Below are positions 31,616 through 41,100 of a stretch of 51,655 nucleotides of DNA, in pieces. Position numbers and translations under genes: made by a program. The notes beneath the pieces were generated by a model, which was given only the letters and a program-made list of their open reading frames with translations, was not told where the DNA came from and did not search any database. Each line of letters begins with the position of its first letter. The first letter of the stretch is position 1. The DNA is from Chthoniobacteraceae bacterium (GTDB taxonomy: Bacteria > Verrucomicrobiota > Verrucomicrobiia > Chthoniobacterales > Chthoniobacteraceae): the NCBI GenBank assembly GCA_947471505.1, contig CANIWM010000040.1, positions 1-51,655 of the forward strand, given 5' to 3'.

Positions 31616-33823
31616 TCAGTGCTGGAAAAGGAACTCCCGGCTGGTGAGTAGCGACCAGAAGAGGTCTTCGAGGACTTTGCGCTTTTCGTCCGGAGGCGCG
31701 GCGGTGAGCATGGGGGCAAGGGCGTCTTTTTCCTTCGCGGCGGCGGGGCGGGATAGTGCTAAAAAATACGCTTCATCTACGAGCGCGGCGTCGCTCAGGT
31801 TTTGCGAAAGGAGTGCGGAGATGCGGCTGTCTTTGGCGGCGAGTTTGTCGTTCACGGTTTTGCCGTTCGCGAGGTGAAGGACTTGCACGAGGCTGGGCTG
31901 GCCGGAGCGTTCGCATTCGCAGGTGATGTCGCGTTGGTTGCGGCCAAATGTTTTGAGGAAGTAGCTCTTCACCGCGCTGTCGGCGAGCTGGAGGCTGCGC
32001 GTGCCGGGCTTGTAGGCATCGGTCTTCTCGGTCGATCCGTCGTTGAGCGCGATCTCGGTGTAGGTGTCGGGGATAGCGGTGATGTCGCTGATGGCGTCGC
32101 TCATCACTTCGGCCATGAGTCGACGGGGAAAGAAGCGGCTGTAGTGGCGTTTGTCCTCGGCGTTTTCCGGCAGGGATTGGCTGCTGCGGCGGTAGGCTTG
32201 CGAGGTCAGGATGGTCCGCATGAGTGAGCGGAGATCGTAGCGGTTTTCGCGCAGATTTGCGGCGAGGGCCGTGAGCAGTTGTTCGTTGCTGGCTGGGTTC
32301 GTCACGCGGAGGTCGTCCACGCTTTCTACGAGGCCGACGCCCATAAAGTTTGCCCATATGCGGTTCGCGATTGCGCGGGCGAAATACGGATTGCTCGGCG
32401 CGGTGAGCCACTCGGCGAGGACCGTGCGGCGGTCGCCCGTGGCGCTAGCGGGGATCGCCGGAGCGTCGAGCGGCGCGGGCGGTTGCGGCTTGCCGGTGCG
32501 CGGTTGGGTGAGGTCGCCGTCGGCCAGCGCGTAGAGCATCCGCACGCCGTCGCCGGAGCGTGCGTCGCCGCCCCAGCCTTTGGCGCGGACGCGAGCGAAG
32601 AGATTCGCGAAGCCATAGTATTGGTCGTTCGTCCATTTCTCCAGCGGGTGATTGTGGCACTTCGCGCAGCCGATGGAGAGGGAGAGAAACGCTTGGCTGA
32701 CGTTCTCCGCCATGCCTTCTGGGTCTTGATGCACGGCGAAGAAATTCGTCGCGCCATTTTCGATGGAAGAGCCCGTGGCGGTGACGACGCGGCGAGCGAG
32801 TTCATCCCACGGCGTGTTCTCCGCGACGCGCTGCCGAATCCACTCTGAGTAAGCCTTCACCGCTTGCGGGCGCAGCTTCGAGCCCGTGACGAGCAGCATG
32901 TCGGAAATCTTGTAAGTCCAAAAATCCACGAACTCAGGCCGCTGCATGAGCCGCTCCGCGAGGGCGCGGTATTTGTCCGACGCGGCGTCGGCGATAAAGG
33001 CGCGGGCTTCATCCGGCGTGGGTTGCCGCCCGATGGTGTCGAGAAAAGCGCGGCGCACAAACGTCGCATCGTCGGCAGCGGGCGAAGGCTTCAGCTTCAG
33101 CCGCTGGAGTTGCTCCAGCACCAGCTCGTCAATGAAGCCGCTCTTCGGCGCGTTCGCATACACTTCGGCGGGCACGTCGTTCGCCCAAGGCGCAGTCACG
33201 CGAGCGACGACGACGAGCGAGGAAAACCACGCAGTCACCGCGCCTTGTCCCGCGCCGAGGATGGTCACTTTCCCCTCCTGCGTCACCGTGGCGACCGTCT
33301 CATCGGCGGAGGTAAATTTCGCCCACCGCGTCACGTCGCGCTCGCTGCCGTCATTGTATTTTGCAGTCACCTTGAGCGTGAGCGCATCGCCGGGCTTGGC
33401 GGTGTTTTCCTCCGGCGAAACGGCGATATTCGCCAGCGTGGGCTCGTCCGATTTCAGCCCCGGCGCACCCGCTGCGATCCATGCGGCGAAGGTGCGATAG
33501 TCGTCGCTTTCCAGCGCGATACGTTTGCCGCCCTTGTGCTTGATGGCGGTCGTCGGCTTCGTGAGCAGCAAGCTCGCGCCCGGCTCCACGAGGTCCACGC
33601 GCCGCCCGCGAGATTCCTGCGTCATCGTCTGCCAATCAGCCTCGGGATTGTATCCAAACAGCGAAAGCCGAAACCCGCCCTTCCCCGCCAGCGCGCCGTG
33701 GCACCCGCCGGAGTTGCAGCCCGCCTTGCTCAGGATGGGCAGGATGTCATTGCGAAATGACGGCACATTTTCCGCGTGAATGGCGGTAAGAAACGCAAGG
33801 AGCGCAACCAATAGACGAGTCAT
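31616..33823 (-). CDS. DUF1549/DUF1553 protein with Big2 and heme-like motifs
   Basis: The 735-residue protein has a signal peptide (MTRLLVALLAFLTAIHAENV). An N-terminal segment carries KAGCNSGGCHGALAGKGGF. A Big2-like domain covers about residues 140-210 (LANIAVSPEENTAKPGDALT). DUF1549 follows, with FVRRAFLDTIGRQPTPDEAR and CAKCHNHPLEKWTNDQYYGF (CxxCH). DUF1553 covers about residues 460-735, with NRIWANFMGVGLVESVDDLR and ending LTSREFLFQH. These domains occur together in Planctomycetes and Verrucomicrobia and are exported. The biochemical role is unknown, but a redox function is suspected. It sits 9 bp from the DUF1501 gene upstream. Confidence 0.93.
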   Translation of the reverse strand: MTRLLVALLAFLTAIHAENVPSFRNDILPILSKAGCNSGGCHGALAGKGGFRLSLFGYNPEADWQTMTQESRGRRVDLVEPGASLLLTKPTTAIKHKGGKRIALESDDYRTFAAWIAAGAPGLKSDEPTLANIAVSPEENTAKPGDALTLKVTAKYNDGSERDVTRWAKFTSADETVATVTQEGKVTILGAGQGAVTAWFSSLVVVARVTAPWANDVPAEVYANAPKSGFIDELVLEQLQRLKLKPSPAADDATFVRRAFLDTIGRQPTPDEARAFIADAASDKYRALAERLMQRPEFVDFWTYKISDMLLVTGSKLRPQAVKAYSEWIRQRVAENTPWDELARRVVTATGSSIENGATNFFAVHQDPEGMAENVSQAFLSLSIGCAKCHNHPLEKWTNDQYYGFANLFARVRAKGWGGDARSGDGVRMLYALADGDLTQPRTGKPQPPAPLDAPAIPASATGDRRTVLAEWLTAPSNPYFARAIANRIWANFMGVGLVESVDDLRVTNPASNEQLLTALAANLRENRYDLRSLMRTILTSQAYRRSSQSLPENAEDKRHYSRFFPRRLMAEVMSDAISDITAIPDTYTEIALNDGSTEKTDAYKPGTRSLQLADSAVKSYFLKTFGRNQRDITCECERSGQPSLVQVLHLANGKTVNDKLAAKDSRISALLSQNLSDAALVDEAYFLALSRPAAAKEKDALAPMLTAAPPDEKRKVLEDLFWSLLTSREFLFQH

Positions 33824-33832
33824 AATCGTGAG

Positions 33833-35224
33833 CTACGCGAAGAGTTCCTTGATCGGATCCGTCCCCAAATCCGTGAGGTAAAACGGACGGTTACCGGGGC
33901 CGGGGAGGTGCGAGTGCGGGTCGAAGCCGAGGCTCTGGAATATCGTCGCCACGATGTCGCCAGGGCCGACGGGGCGCTCTGCCGGGAAGCCGCCGATGGG
34001 GTCGCTCTTGCCGATGACGCGCCCGCCTTTCACCCCGCCGCCCGCAAAGTAACAGGTGAAGCACTGCGGCCAATGGTCGCGCCCACCCGCCGGGTTCACC
34101 TTGGGCGTGCGGCCAAATTCGCTGAGGTTTGCCACGAGCGTGTCGCCGAGTAATCCGCGCTGGTCGAGGTCTTCGATGAGCGCGCTATAAGCCTGATCAT
34201 ACATCGGACAGACGATGTCTTTCATGCCCTCGATGCTCGTGAAGGGCTTGGAGCCGTGGATGTCCCAAGTGATTTCATCGAACACCGTGAGGAACGTATT
34301 GATGGTCACAAAGCGCACGCCGTTTTCCACGAGGCGACGCGCGAGCAGGCAGCATTGTCCGAAGCGGTTCATCCCGTAGCGTTCGCGGACGCGCACCGGC
34401 TCTTTAGTCAAATCGAACGCCGAGCGTGCCTGCTCGCTCGTCATCATGCGAAATGCGGCGTGGAAATTATCGTCCAGCAACCGCGCATCCTCGCTTTGCT
34501 CAAAGGCCGCCGTCGCGCCATCCACGATGTCGCGCATCGTCTTCCGGCGCTCCAGCCGTGCCGCGCCGATTTGGTCTGGCGGGAGTAAATCGGGCACTTT
34601 GAAATCCTTTAGCGAAGGGTCCGCCATCAACGAAAAAGGGTCGTGCGATTTGCCGAGGAAGCCTCCCGCTTGGCCATTCGGCAAGTTCCCGCCGCCACGT
34701 CCCATCACCTGCGGCAGAACGACGAACGGCGGCAAGTCCGTCTTGCGGCCCATAAGATACGACGCCACCGCGCCCGCATGCGGCGTGTGAATGCCGCCGG
34801 TAAAGCGACGCCCTGTTTGCATCATCTGCCAGCCCGCATCATGCACCGCCGCGCCATCGTGATGACACGAGCGCACGAGCGAAAACTTGTCCGCAATCTT
34901 CGCGTGCATCGGCAGCAACTCCGACAACTCAAACTCCGCCGACTTTGTGCGGATGGGCTTGAACGGACCGCGAATTTCCGATGGCGCATCCGGCTTCATG
35001 TCCCAAAGGTCGATGTGACTCGGCCCGCCGAGATTGAAGATCATGATGCACGAGCGGTTGTCGTGTCCCGGCTTGATGCGCTTTTCTTCCTTCGCTCGGA
35101 GATACTGCGGCAGCGAAAGCCCCGCAGCCGCGAGAGCGCCGATTTGCAAGAACTCACGGCGCGTCCGCCCCCCTCCGCAAAGGCGAGCGTGGTCATGGAG
35201 TGATGGAGCAAGGAAGTCGAACAT
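33833..35224 (-). CDS. DUF1501 protein with Tat-like signal
   Basis: The 463-residue protein starts MFDFLAPSLHDHARLCGGGR and continues with TRREFLQIGALAAAGLSL, which fits a twin-arginine export signal. The DUF1501 body shows CIMIFNLGGPSHIDLWDMKP, CHHDGAAVHDAGWQMMQTGR, and near the C-terminus LSEFGRTPKVNPAGGRDHWP with CFTCYFAGGGVKGGRVIG. The family has an alkaline-phosphatase/sulfatase-like fold (metal-dependent, as I recall). DUF1501 genes almost always accompany DUF1549/1553 genes, as here. ATG 35224 is preferred to the ATG six codons upstream because the Tat motif then sits at a usual distance. It is the first gene of the operon. Confidence 0.93.
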   Translation of the reverse strand: MFDFLAPSLHDHARLCGGGRTRREFLQIGALAAAGLSLPQYLRAKEEKRIKPGHDNRSCIMIFNLGGPSHIDLWDMKPDAPSEIRGPFKPIRTKSAEFELSELLPMHAKIADKFSLVRSCHHDGAAVHDAGWQMMQTGRRFTGGIHTPHAGAVASYLMGRKTDLPPFVVLPQVMGRGGGNLPNGQAGGFLGKSHDPFSLMADPSLKDFKVPDLLPPDQIGAARLERRKTMRDIVDGATAAFEQSEDARLLDDNFHAAFRMMTSEQARSAFDLTKEPVRVRERYGMNRFGQCCLLARRLVENGVRFVTINTFLTVFDEITWDIHGSKPFTSIEGMKDIVCPMYDQAYSALIEDLDQRGLLGDTLVANLSEFGRTPKVNPAGGRDHWPQCFTCYFAGGGVKGGRVIGKSDPIGGFPAERPVGPGDIVATIFQSLGFDPHSHLPGPGNRPFYLTDLGTDPIKELFA

Positions 35225-35334
35225 AGCGGCGAGATAACCCATTCAACCGCAAAACACTCGCGAAAATTCCGGCTAATAAATGCGCGCGAATGCGGCGTTG
35301 AAGACCCCGAGATTGCCGCTACCGTCCGCAGCTC

Positions 35335-36306
35335 ATGGACGCGGCAAAGCTGCAAAGCATACAGATTTCGGAAACGCAGCGGCGACGCTCGCATGGCGCA
35401 TTTTGGTGGATTCTCCTCCTCGTGCTCGGCGCAACGGGTAGCGCACTCTACGTGGCAAAACCTTGGGCCAAAGACTCACGTGCCATGGACAAAGCGGAGG
35501 CCACGCCTGCCGCCCAGGGCACGCAGCCCGCGCTCCCTGCCAAGCCGAAGCAGAATGCCAAACCCGGCGACGTCGTTCTCACCGTGAGCGGCTACATCGT
35601 CAATCGCGAGCGCATCGAAGTAAGCCCGCGCGTGATGAATCAGGTCCGCTGGATCGGCGTCAAAAAGGGCGACAGGGTGAAGAAAGACCAAGTCGTCGTG
35701 CAGCTCGACGATTCCGAGCAAAAGGCCCGAATCGCCGAAATCGAAGGCCAAATGGCCGTAGCCCGCGTCGCCATCGAGCGCGCCAAAGTCGGCTACGAGC
35801 GCGTGAAAAGACTGCGCGCCTCGCAAAACGAAACCGCCGAGCGCGAAGATGAAGCGCGCCTCGCAGTCGCCAGCGCCGAAGCCCAGCTCCAGCAACTCGA
35901 CGGCTCCCGCGCCACCGCGCAAGTGTTCCTCGATTGGACGGTGATCAAGTCGCCCATTGACGGTGTCGTTTTAGAAAAACTCGCTGACCCCGGCGAGCTC
36001 GTCACCCCGCAGAGCTTTGGCGGCGGCAAAGGACCGAGTACCGCCCTGCTCGCGCTGGCGGACCCGAACGATTTGCAGGTGGAGATCGACATCAATGAAA
36101 ACGACCTCCCAAAAATCGCGCTCAAACAACGCTGCCGTATCAGCCCCGAAGCGTATCTCGACAAAGTCTATCAAGGCTACGTCGCCGAAATCGCCCCCGA
36201 AGCGAACCGGCAAAAGGGAACACTACAAATCAAAGTGCAGATCGAAAACCCCGACCATTTCCTCACGCCGGAACTCAGCGCAAAGGTGGACTTCATCGCT
36301 CGGTGA
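35335..36306 (+). CDS. Membrane fusion (HlyD/RND-type) adaptor protein
   Basis: The 323-residue protein has an N-terminal membrane anchor (AFWWILLLVLGATGSALYV). Biotinyl-lipoyl-like and beta-barrel segments follow, with VSPRVMNQVRWIGVKKGDRV, VVQLDDSEQKARIAEIEGQM, a coiled-coil hairpin and IKSPIDGVVLEKLADPGELV, then ADPNDLQVEIDINENDLPKI. This is the periplasmic adaptor of ABC/RND-type efflux systems. Neither a permease/ATPase nor an outer membrane partner gene is adjacent, so it is an orphan here. It is divergent from the DUF1501 gene, with 110 bp between starts. The start ATG is the first in frame. It is followed by a bidirectional terminator. Confidence 0.88.
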   Translation: MDAAKLQSIQISETQRRRSHGAFWWILLLVLGATGSALYVAKPWAKDSRAMDKAEATPAAQGTQPALPAKPKQNAKPGDVVLTVSGYIVNRERIEVSPRVMNQVRWIGVKKGDRVKKDQVVVQLDDSEQKARIAEIEGQMAVARVAIERAKVGYERVKRLRASQNETAEREDEARLAVASAEAQLQQLDGSRATAQVFLDWTVIKSPIDGVVLEKLADPGELVTPQSFGGGKGPSTALLALADPNDLQVEIDINENDLPKIALKQRCRISPEAYLDKVYQGYVAEIAPEANRQKGTLQIKVQIENPDHFLTPELSAKVDFIAR

Positions 36307-36312
36307 CAGCAC

Positions 36313-36355
36313 AAAAAAACACCTCACCCACTTGCGTGGACGAGGTGTTTTTGAA
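36313..36355. terminator. Bidirectional terminator between the adaptor gene and tsf
   Basis: The stem AAACACCTC / GAGGTGTTT (extended by an interior ACCCAC..GTGG pairing) is flanked by an A-run on the left and TTTT on the right. It lies between convergent genes and can stop transcripts from both. Confidence 0.8.
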
Positions 36356-36372
36356 AATGAGAACCGCTGAGA

Positions 36373-37212
36373 CTACCCGACAATCTCTTCGCCGACTTGG
36401 AAGCGGGCGAAGCGTGTGATAGCGATGGTGTCGCCGAGATTTTTGCTCTTTTCGGCGACGAGTGCGGTGATGGTTTGGTCGGGGTTTTTCACGAAGCCTT
36501 GCTCCAGCAAGCAGGCCGTCGCGAAGAACTTGCCCATCATACCGTTGACGATGCCTTCGACTTGCTGCGGGGATTTGTCCTTGGGCGCTTTTTCGACGCA
36601 GATGGCGCGCTCGCGGTCAGCGAGTGCGACGGGGACTTCGTTGCGGTTGAGGCAGACGGGGCTGGCTGCGGCGATGTGGAGGGTCACGTCGCGGACGAAT
36701 TGCTTGAACTCTTCGCTGTCGGCGGTCTCGGCTTTGCCTGCGCTGACTTCGAGGAGCACGCCGATTTTTCCACCGAGGTGGATGTAGGAGGCGACGGCAC
36801 CGTTGCCAGTGACTTCAAAGCGGACGTTGCGGCGGATGAGGATGTTTTCGCCGATCTTTTGGATGGCTTCCACGCGGCGTGGTTCGAGGTCGGTCGCTGG
36901 ATTTTCAGCGAGTGTCTTGGCCCAGTCGGCGGTGGTGGCGAGGAAGGAGTCGTTCTTGGCGACGAAGTCCGTCTCACAGTTCACTTCGAGGAGGAGTCCG
37001 ACTTTTCCACCGGCGAGGATGGACTGTGCGATGACGCCTTGGTTGGCGGCGCGGTCGGCTTTCTTTGCGGCACCGGCGGCACCTTTCGCGCGAAGAAGGT
37101 CCACGGCAGCTTCGAGGTTGCCATTGGCTTCCACGAGGGCTTTGCGGCATTCCATCATGCCGGTGCCAGTTTTTTCACGGAGGAGGGCGACTTGTTTCGG
37201 ATCGATTGTCAT
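36373..37212 (-). CDS. tsf: Elongation factor Ts
   Basis: The 279-residue protein has the UBA-like N-terminus (VALLREKTGTGMMECRKALV, then GNLEAAVDLLRAKG) and the EF-Ts core (VNCETDFVAKNDSFLATTAD). The C-terminal dimerisation part continues with CLLEQGFVKNPDQTITALVA and ends TRFARFQVGEEIVG. It exchanges GDP for GTP on EF-Tu. It is downstream of rpsB, as is usual, separated by 117 bp containing an inverted repeat. Its partner EF-Tu in this window has an altered switch I region. Confidence 0.96.
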   Translation of the reverse strand: MTIDPKQVALLREKTGTGMMECRKALVEANGNLEAAVDLLRAKGAAGAAKKADRAANQGVIAQSILAGGKVGLLLEVNCETDFVAKNDSFLATTADWAKTLAENPATDLEPRRVEAIQKIGENILIRRNVRFEVTGNGAVASYIHLGGKIGVLLEVSAGKAETADSEEFKQFVRDVTLHIAAASPVCLNRNEVPVALADRERAICVEKAPKDKSPQQVEGIVNGMMGKFFATACLLEQGFVKNPDQTITALVAEKSKNLGDTIAITRFARFQVGEEIVG

Positions 37213-37267
37213 TGGTATTTAAGAGTGTGTTGGTGTGAGTCCTAGAGAGGTGTTGGCTGAAAATGCC

Positions 37268-37304
37268 GAAGGGTCGGGAGCCGCAAGACGGCTCTCAACC
37301 CTTC
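37268..37304 (-). promoter_or_regulatory. Hairpin in the rpsB-tsf spacer
   Basis: GAAGGGT and GGGAGCCG pair with CGGCTCTC and ACCCTTC around a short loop, giving a stem of about 15 bp with one bulge. It has no following T-run on the minus strand, so it looks more like an attenuator or RNA-processing hairpin than a full terminator. Confidence 0.45.
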
Positions 37305-37329
37305 AGCTAAATGATGAAGTCGTGGTGAG

Positions 37330-38055
37330 TTACTCGGCGACTGCCGCGAGGTCGGCTTCCGTCTTCTTGGCTCCCGAGGCATTGCTGCTCACGAGGGCGT
37401 CCACGAGTTTTTGGAGAATGATGCGGATGGCGCGGATGGCGTCGTCGTTTCCGGCAATCGGGTAATCAATGATGCTCGGATCGGCGTTCGTATCGACGAT
37501 GGCAACGATTGGGATATTGAGGCGACGAGCCTCGGCGACTGCGTTGAGTTCGCGGGTGCTGTCGATGATGATCATCGCGTCTGGGTTGCGCTCCATGTTG
37601 CGGATGCCTTCCAAGTTGCGGAGGAGCTTGGCTCCTTCGCGGCGGACTGCGGAGATTTCCTGATTACCCATCTTGGCGTAATTCGGGTCTTTCTCCATGT
37701 TCTCGATCCAGTTCAGGCGAGCGATGCTCTTGCGAACGGTCTTGAGGTTGGTGAGCGTCCCACCGAGCCAGCGTTGGTTGACGTAGAAATGGCCACAGGC
37801 GACGGCAGCTTCTTTCACGGCTTCTTGCGCCTGCTTTTTGCAGCCGACGAAGAGCACCTTGCCATTGCGGGCAGCAATGTTGGCGAGGAATTCGCAGGCT
37901 CCGTGGAGCTGCTTAACCGTCACCCCGAGGTTAATAATGTAAATCTGGTTCTTCTTTTCGAAGATATAGGGCTTCATTTTTGGGTTCCAGCGTTTGGTCT
38001 GGTGACCAAAGTGAACACCAGCTTCGAGAAGTTCCGTCATCAATTCAGTGGACAT
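37330..38055 (-). CDS. rpsB: 30S ribosomal protein S2
   Basis: The 241-residue protein starts MSTELMTELLEAGVHFGHQT and shows the S2 signatures FGHQTKRWNPKMKPYIF, KAIGNQEISAVRRE-type block (here YAKMGNQEISAVRREG) and PNAMIIIDSTRELNAVAEAR-like segment, with VDTNADPSIIDYPIAGNDDAI. S2 joins the 30S late and bridges head and platform. It heads an rpsB-tsf operon, the common arrangement. Confidence 0.97.
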   Translation of the reverse strand: MSTELMTELLEAGVHFGHQTKRWNPKMKPYIFEKKNQIYIINLGVTVKQLHGACEFLANIAARNGKVLFVGCKKQAQEAVKEAAVACGHFYVNQRWLGGTLTNLKTVRKSIARLNWIENMEKDPNYAKMGNQEISAVRREGAKLLRNLEGIRNMERNPDAMIIIDSTRELNAVAEARRLNIPIVAIVDTNADPSIIDYPIAGNDDAIRAIRIILQKLVDALVSSNASGAKKTEADLAAVAE

Positions 38056-38126
38056 GCGAGCGTATAAGTATTTGTAGAAAAAGGGCGCGCAACTTGGCCA
38101 CTCCGCCTTTCCTTGGCAAGAAATGT

Positions 38127-41100
38127 TTACTCTTTTTTCTCAGGGTGGTTTTTTACCTCCTCCCATAAAGCCACTGCAGCATCGCGCTCGGTGGTGACTC
38201 GGGCCGTAGAAAAAAAACGCTCCAACAGGTTTAGCGCGTCCGTTTTCCGCTCGGCAGAAAGGTGCGCGCTGACGGCTCTGCGGACGTATTCCCAGTTGGC
38301 AGGGCGTTTCCCCGCCGCCTGTATAATATAGGGCGCGGCGGCCCCGGTTTCGCCACGAGCGGTGCACCAATCGGCCTGAAGCATTGCCAATTCCGGCTCG
38401 GCGTCAGGAGCGCCGGACTGCTGGAGCGCCTCCATCGCAGCCGCGGCCGCCTTAAATTCGCCAGTCTTCCGCGCAAACGCCCGCACTCGCGAAAGGCTCA
38501 CGATGTCCATGCGCTGATCGTTCACTGGCGCGACGATCCCAGGATGAGCGGCGATGAATGCGAGCGCTTCCGCAGCACGTCCACTGTTTTCGTAGTGAGT
38601 GAAAAGGGCCACTTTCAACTCGTAAAAAAGCTCCGGCTTCACGCCGAGTCCTGCGGCGATGGACTCCCAGCGAGGCAAGTCTCCAGCGCGCGCAAGCACA
38701 TCAATGAGCGGCGCAAAATCCCGGAACGAAGGCTCTGAAAATGCACGCCGCAGCAGGATGTTCGCGGCCTCCGAATTGCCGGTCGCAGCCTGCACTTGCG
38801 CCATGCCAGCGAGTGCTGGGGCTTGCGAGGAAAGCGGTCGCTCCTTCAGCGCCATCTGGAAAAACCCCCGCGCACGCTCTGGCTCTCCGAGGCTCATCCA
38901 CAGACGCCCGAGCACATTCGAGTTACCGGTAAATGACGCGATCCACTCGTACTCGGTGAGCGCATTGCGCGCGGCTTCGCGGCGGCCCAGCGCATCGAGC
39001 AGCGCCACGTATTCCTCCAGCCCGGCGGACGCGGGAACGGTGAGTTCCATCGCACGTTTAGCCACGGGGACGGCGGCGGCAGTCTGACCGAGAATGTCCC
39101 GGAGCCGAACAAACGGGAACCGCGGCGACGTGGCGCGAACGAGAATCTCGCCGGTGATCTTCGCCGCCTGCTCAGGCTGATTTTCGAGCAGCGCGATCTT
39201 CGCCCCGAGTGCGGAACTGCGCGTGAGTTCCTCCGTCCACGCCGCGCCAGTGCCCAGCCTCGTGGCGTTCTGCTGGAAAAACTCGTAGTAGCGGTCCGCC
39301 AATTCCGGGCGCGATTCCGAGATCAACCGCATCCGCTCGCGCATCCGATTTACAAACTCCGCCGAGTGCCGTGCTCCCGGCAGCGCGAGCAGTTTTGCCC
39401 GCAGGGAAAATTGCGCGCGTGGGTCGGCGATTCGCGCGGCTTGCGAGATGAGCACGCTGCGCGCACCGGCGATGTCGCCTGCCAGCGCCATATCAAAAGC
39501 AAGCTCCCCAGCGGGCTCCACAGCCGTGATGCCGGAGAACTTCTCCAGCATCGCCACCGCTTCATCCGTGCGGCCTGTTCTGAATAGAAGAAGCGGGCCG
39601 CGAGGGTCTATGCCGCCGCCGCCGATTCGTAGCTCCAGCGCCTCTGCGACCTTGCCCTGCTGTTCCAGAAGAGCCGCCCGCTTTCCACGGGCGACGGCGG
39701 TGCCGCCATCCGTCACGAGCCGCATTTTATCCATCGCCTTCTCCGCCTCCGCGACCATCCCCCTGCGCAGGCAAATCTGCGCCTGCATACACAGCACATG
39801 GAAGTCATGCGATGCGTCCAGCACGCTCGTGAGAATGCGCAGCGCCTCATCCACAGCGCCGCGCTCCTCCAGCCGTGGCGCGAGCTCCAGCGCATACTGC
39901 CGGGACACAGAGTCCATCCCCGGAATATCGGTATAGCGGTCCTTCACACACTGCCGCCGCACGCGCTCCGCCGTCACCTCATCGCCCGCGCGTTGACAGG
40001 CATCGAGCAGTTCGCGCCGCACACGCGGGCTCTCACGGTCCAACTCCCACGCACGCAGGCAAACCTCCACCGCAGAAGGCCACGCTTGCAGCGTCCGCAG
40101 CGCCTCCGCGAGCGATAGGAACGGCTCATCGCGGTCTTCCGGGTCGGCCACGACTTTGCCTGATTGCGGATGCCCGCTCCGGAGAGAAAGGCGCGTGCGC
40201 TCTGCCAAAATCTCCCCGCGCTCCACCGGCCCGCCCATCGCATAGCGCAGCGCATCGAGCTGGTTTGCCGCAGCGTCACAGATGTCCTCCACGCCATCGC
40301 CGCGCGACCAAATCGCGCCATTGCGCGAGCCCTCCATGCGCTCTTTCACCGGCAGCCGATTTTTGAGCGTCATCAGTCCAGGGTCCGCGAGAGTCCGCGC
40401 CCACACAGCGGCGGCGAGGTCGGGCATGTCCCATTGCACGAACATATCCACCGCACCTGCCAGCCACAGAAGCTCGCGATGCGCAGCGTTCGAGCGGTCC
40501 TGCCCCAGCCCCGCCAACGGCTGACGGTCGAGGATGCGATGCAACTCCGCCACGGCATCATCGCGGCGACCCGCCTTTCGCAGCAGCATCGTGCGGCGAA
40601 ATTGCTCCTGCAAACCGTCGCCCTTCAGCGACGCCAGCTTCGTCTCGATAAAAGCCGCGCGCTCCGTAATCGGTAGCAAATCCACAAGGTCCGCCAGCGC
40701 AGCCAGCGACGGGGACTCAAACGAATCCGCCACCACCACGCTCGCCTGCTCCAGCAAGCGCCGACTCTCCGCGACCCGCCCGAGCGGAAGATTCCACCGC
40801 GCCATCTCGCGAAACATTCCAGCCTTATCCGCGCTCGACCGCTCCACAGCGCGCTCGCCGAGGCTCAGCGCAGGCTCAAATATCCGCTGCCGCCCAAGCT
40901 GGAAGCCGCTATACCACAAGCTCGCCATCGCCTGCGCGGGGAAAAGGCGCGCTGCCTCCGCCGCCGAAAAGTGCTCCCGCTTTTGCACATGCTCGGTGAA
41001 CGCCACCGCGAAAACAACACGCTGAACTCCATAGCGTCCCTCATCCTCCAGCCAGCGAGAGAGCCGCTCATACTGCCCCGATTCCAGCGCCATAGAAACG

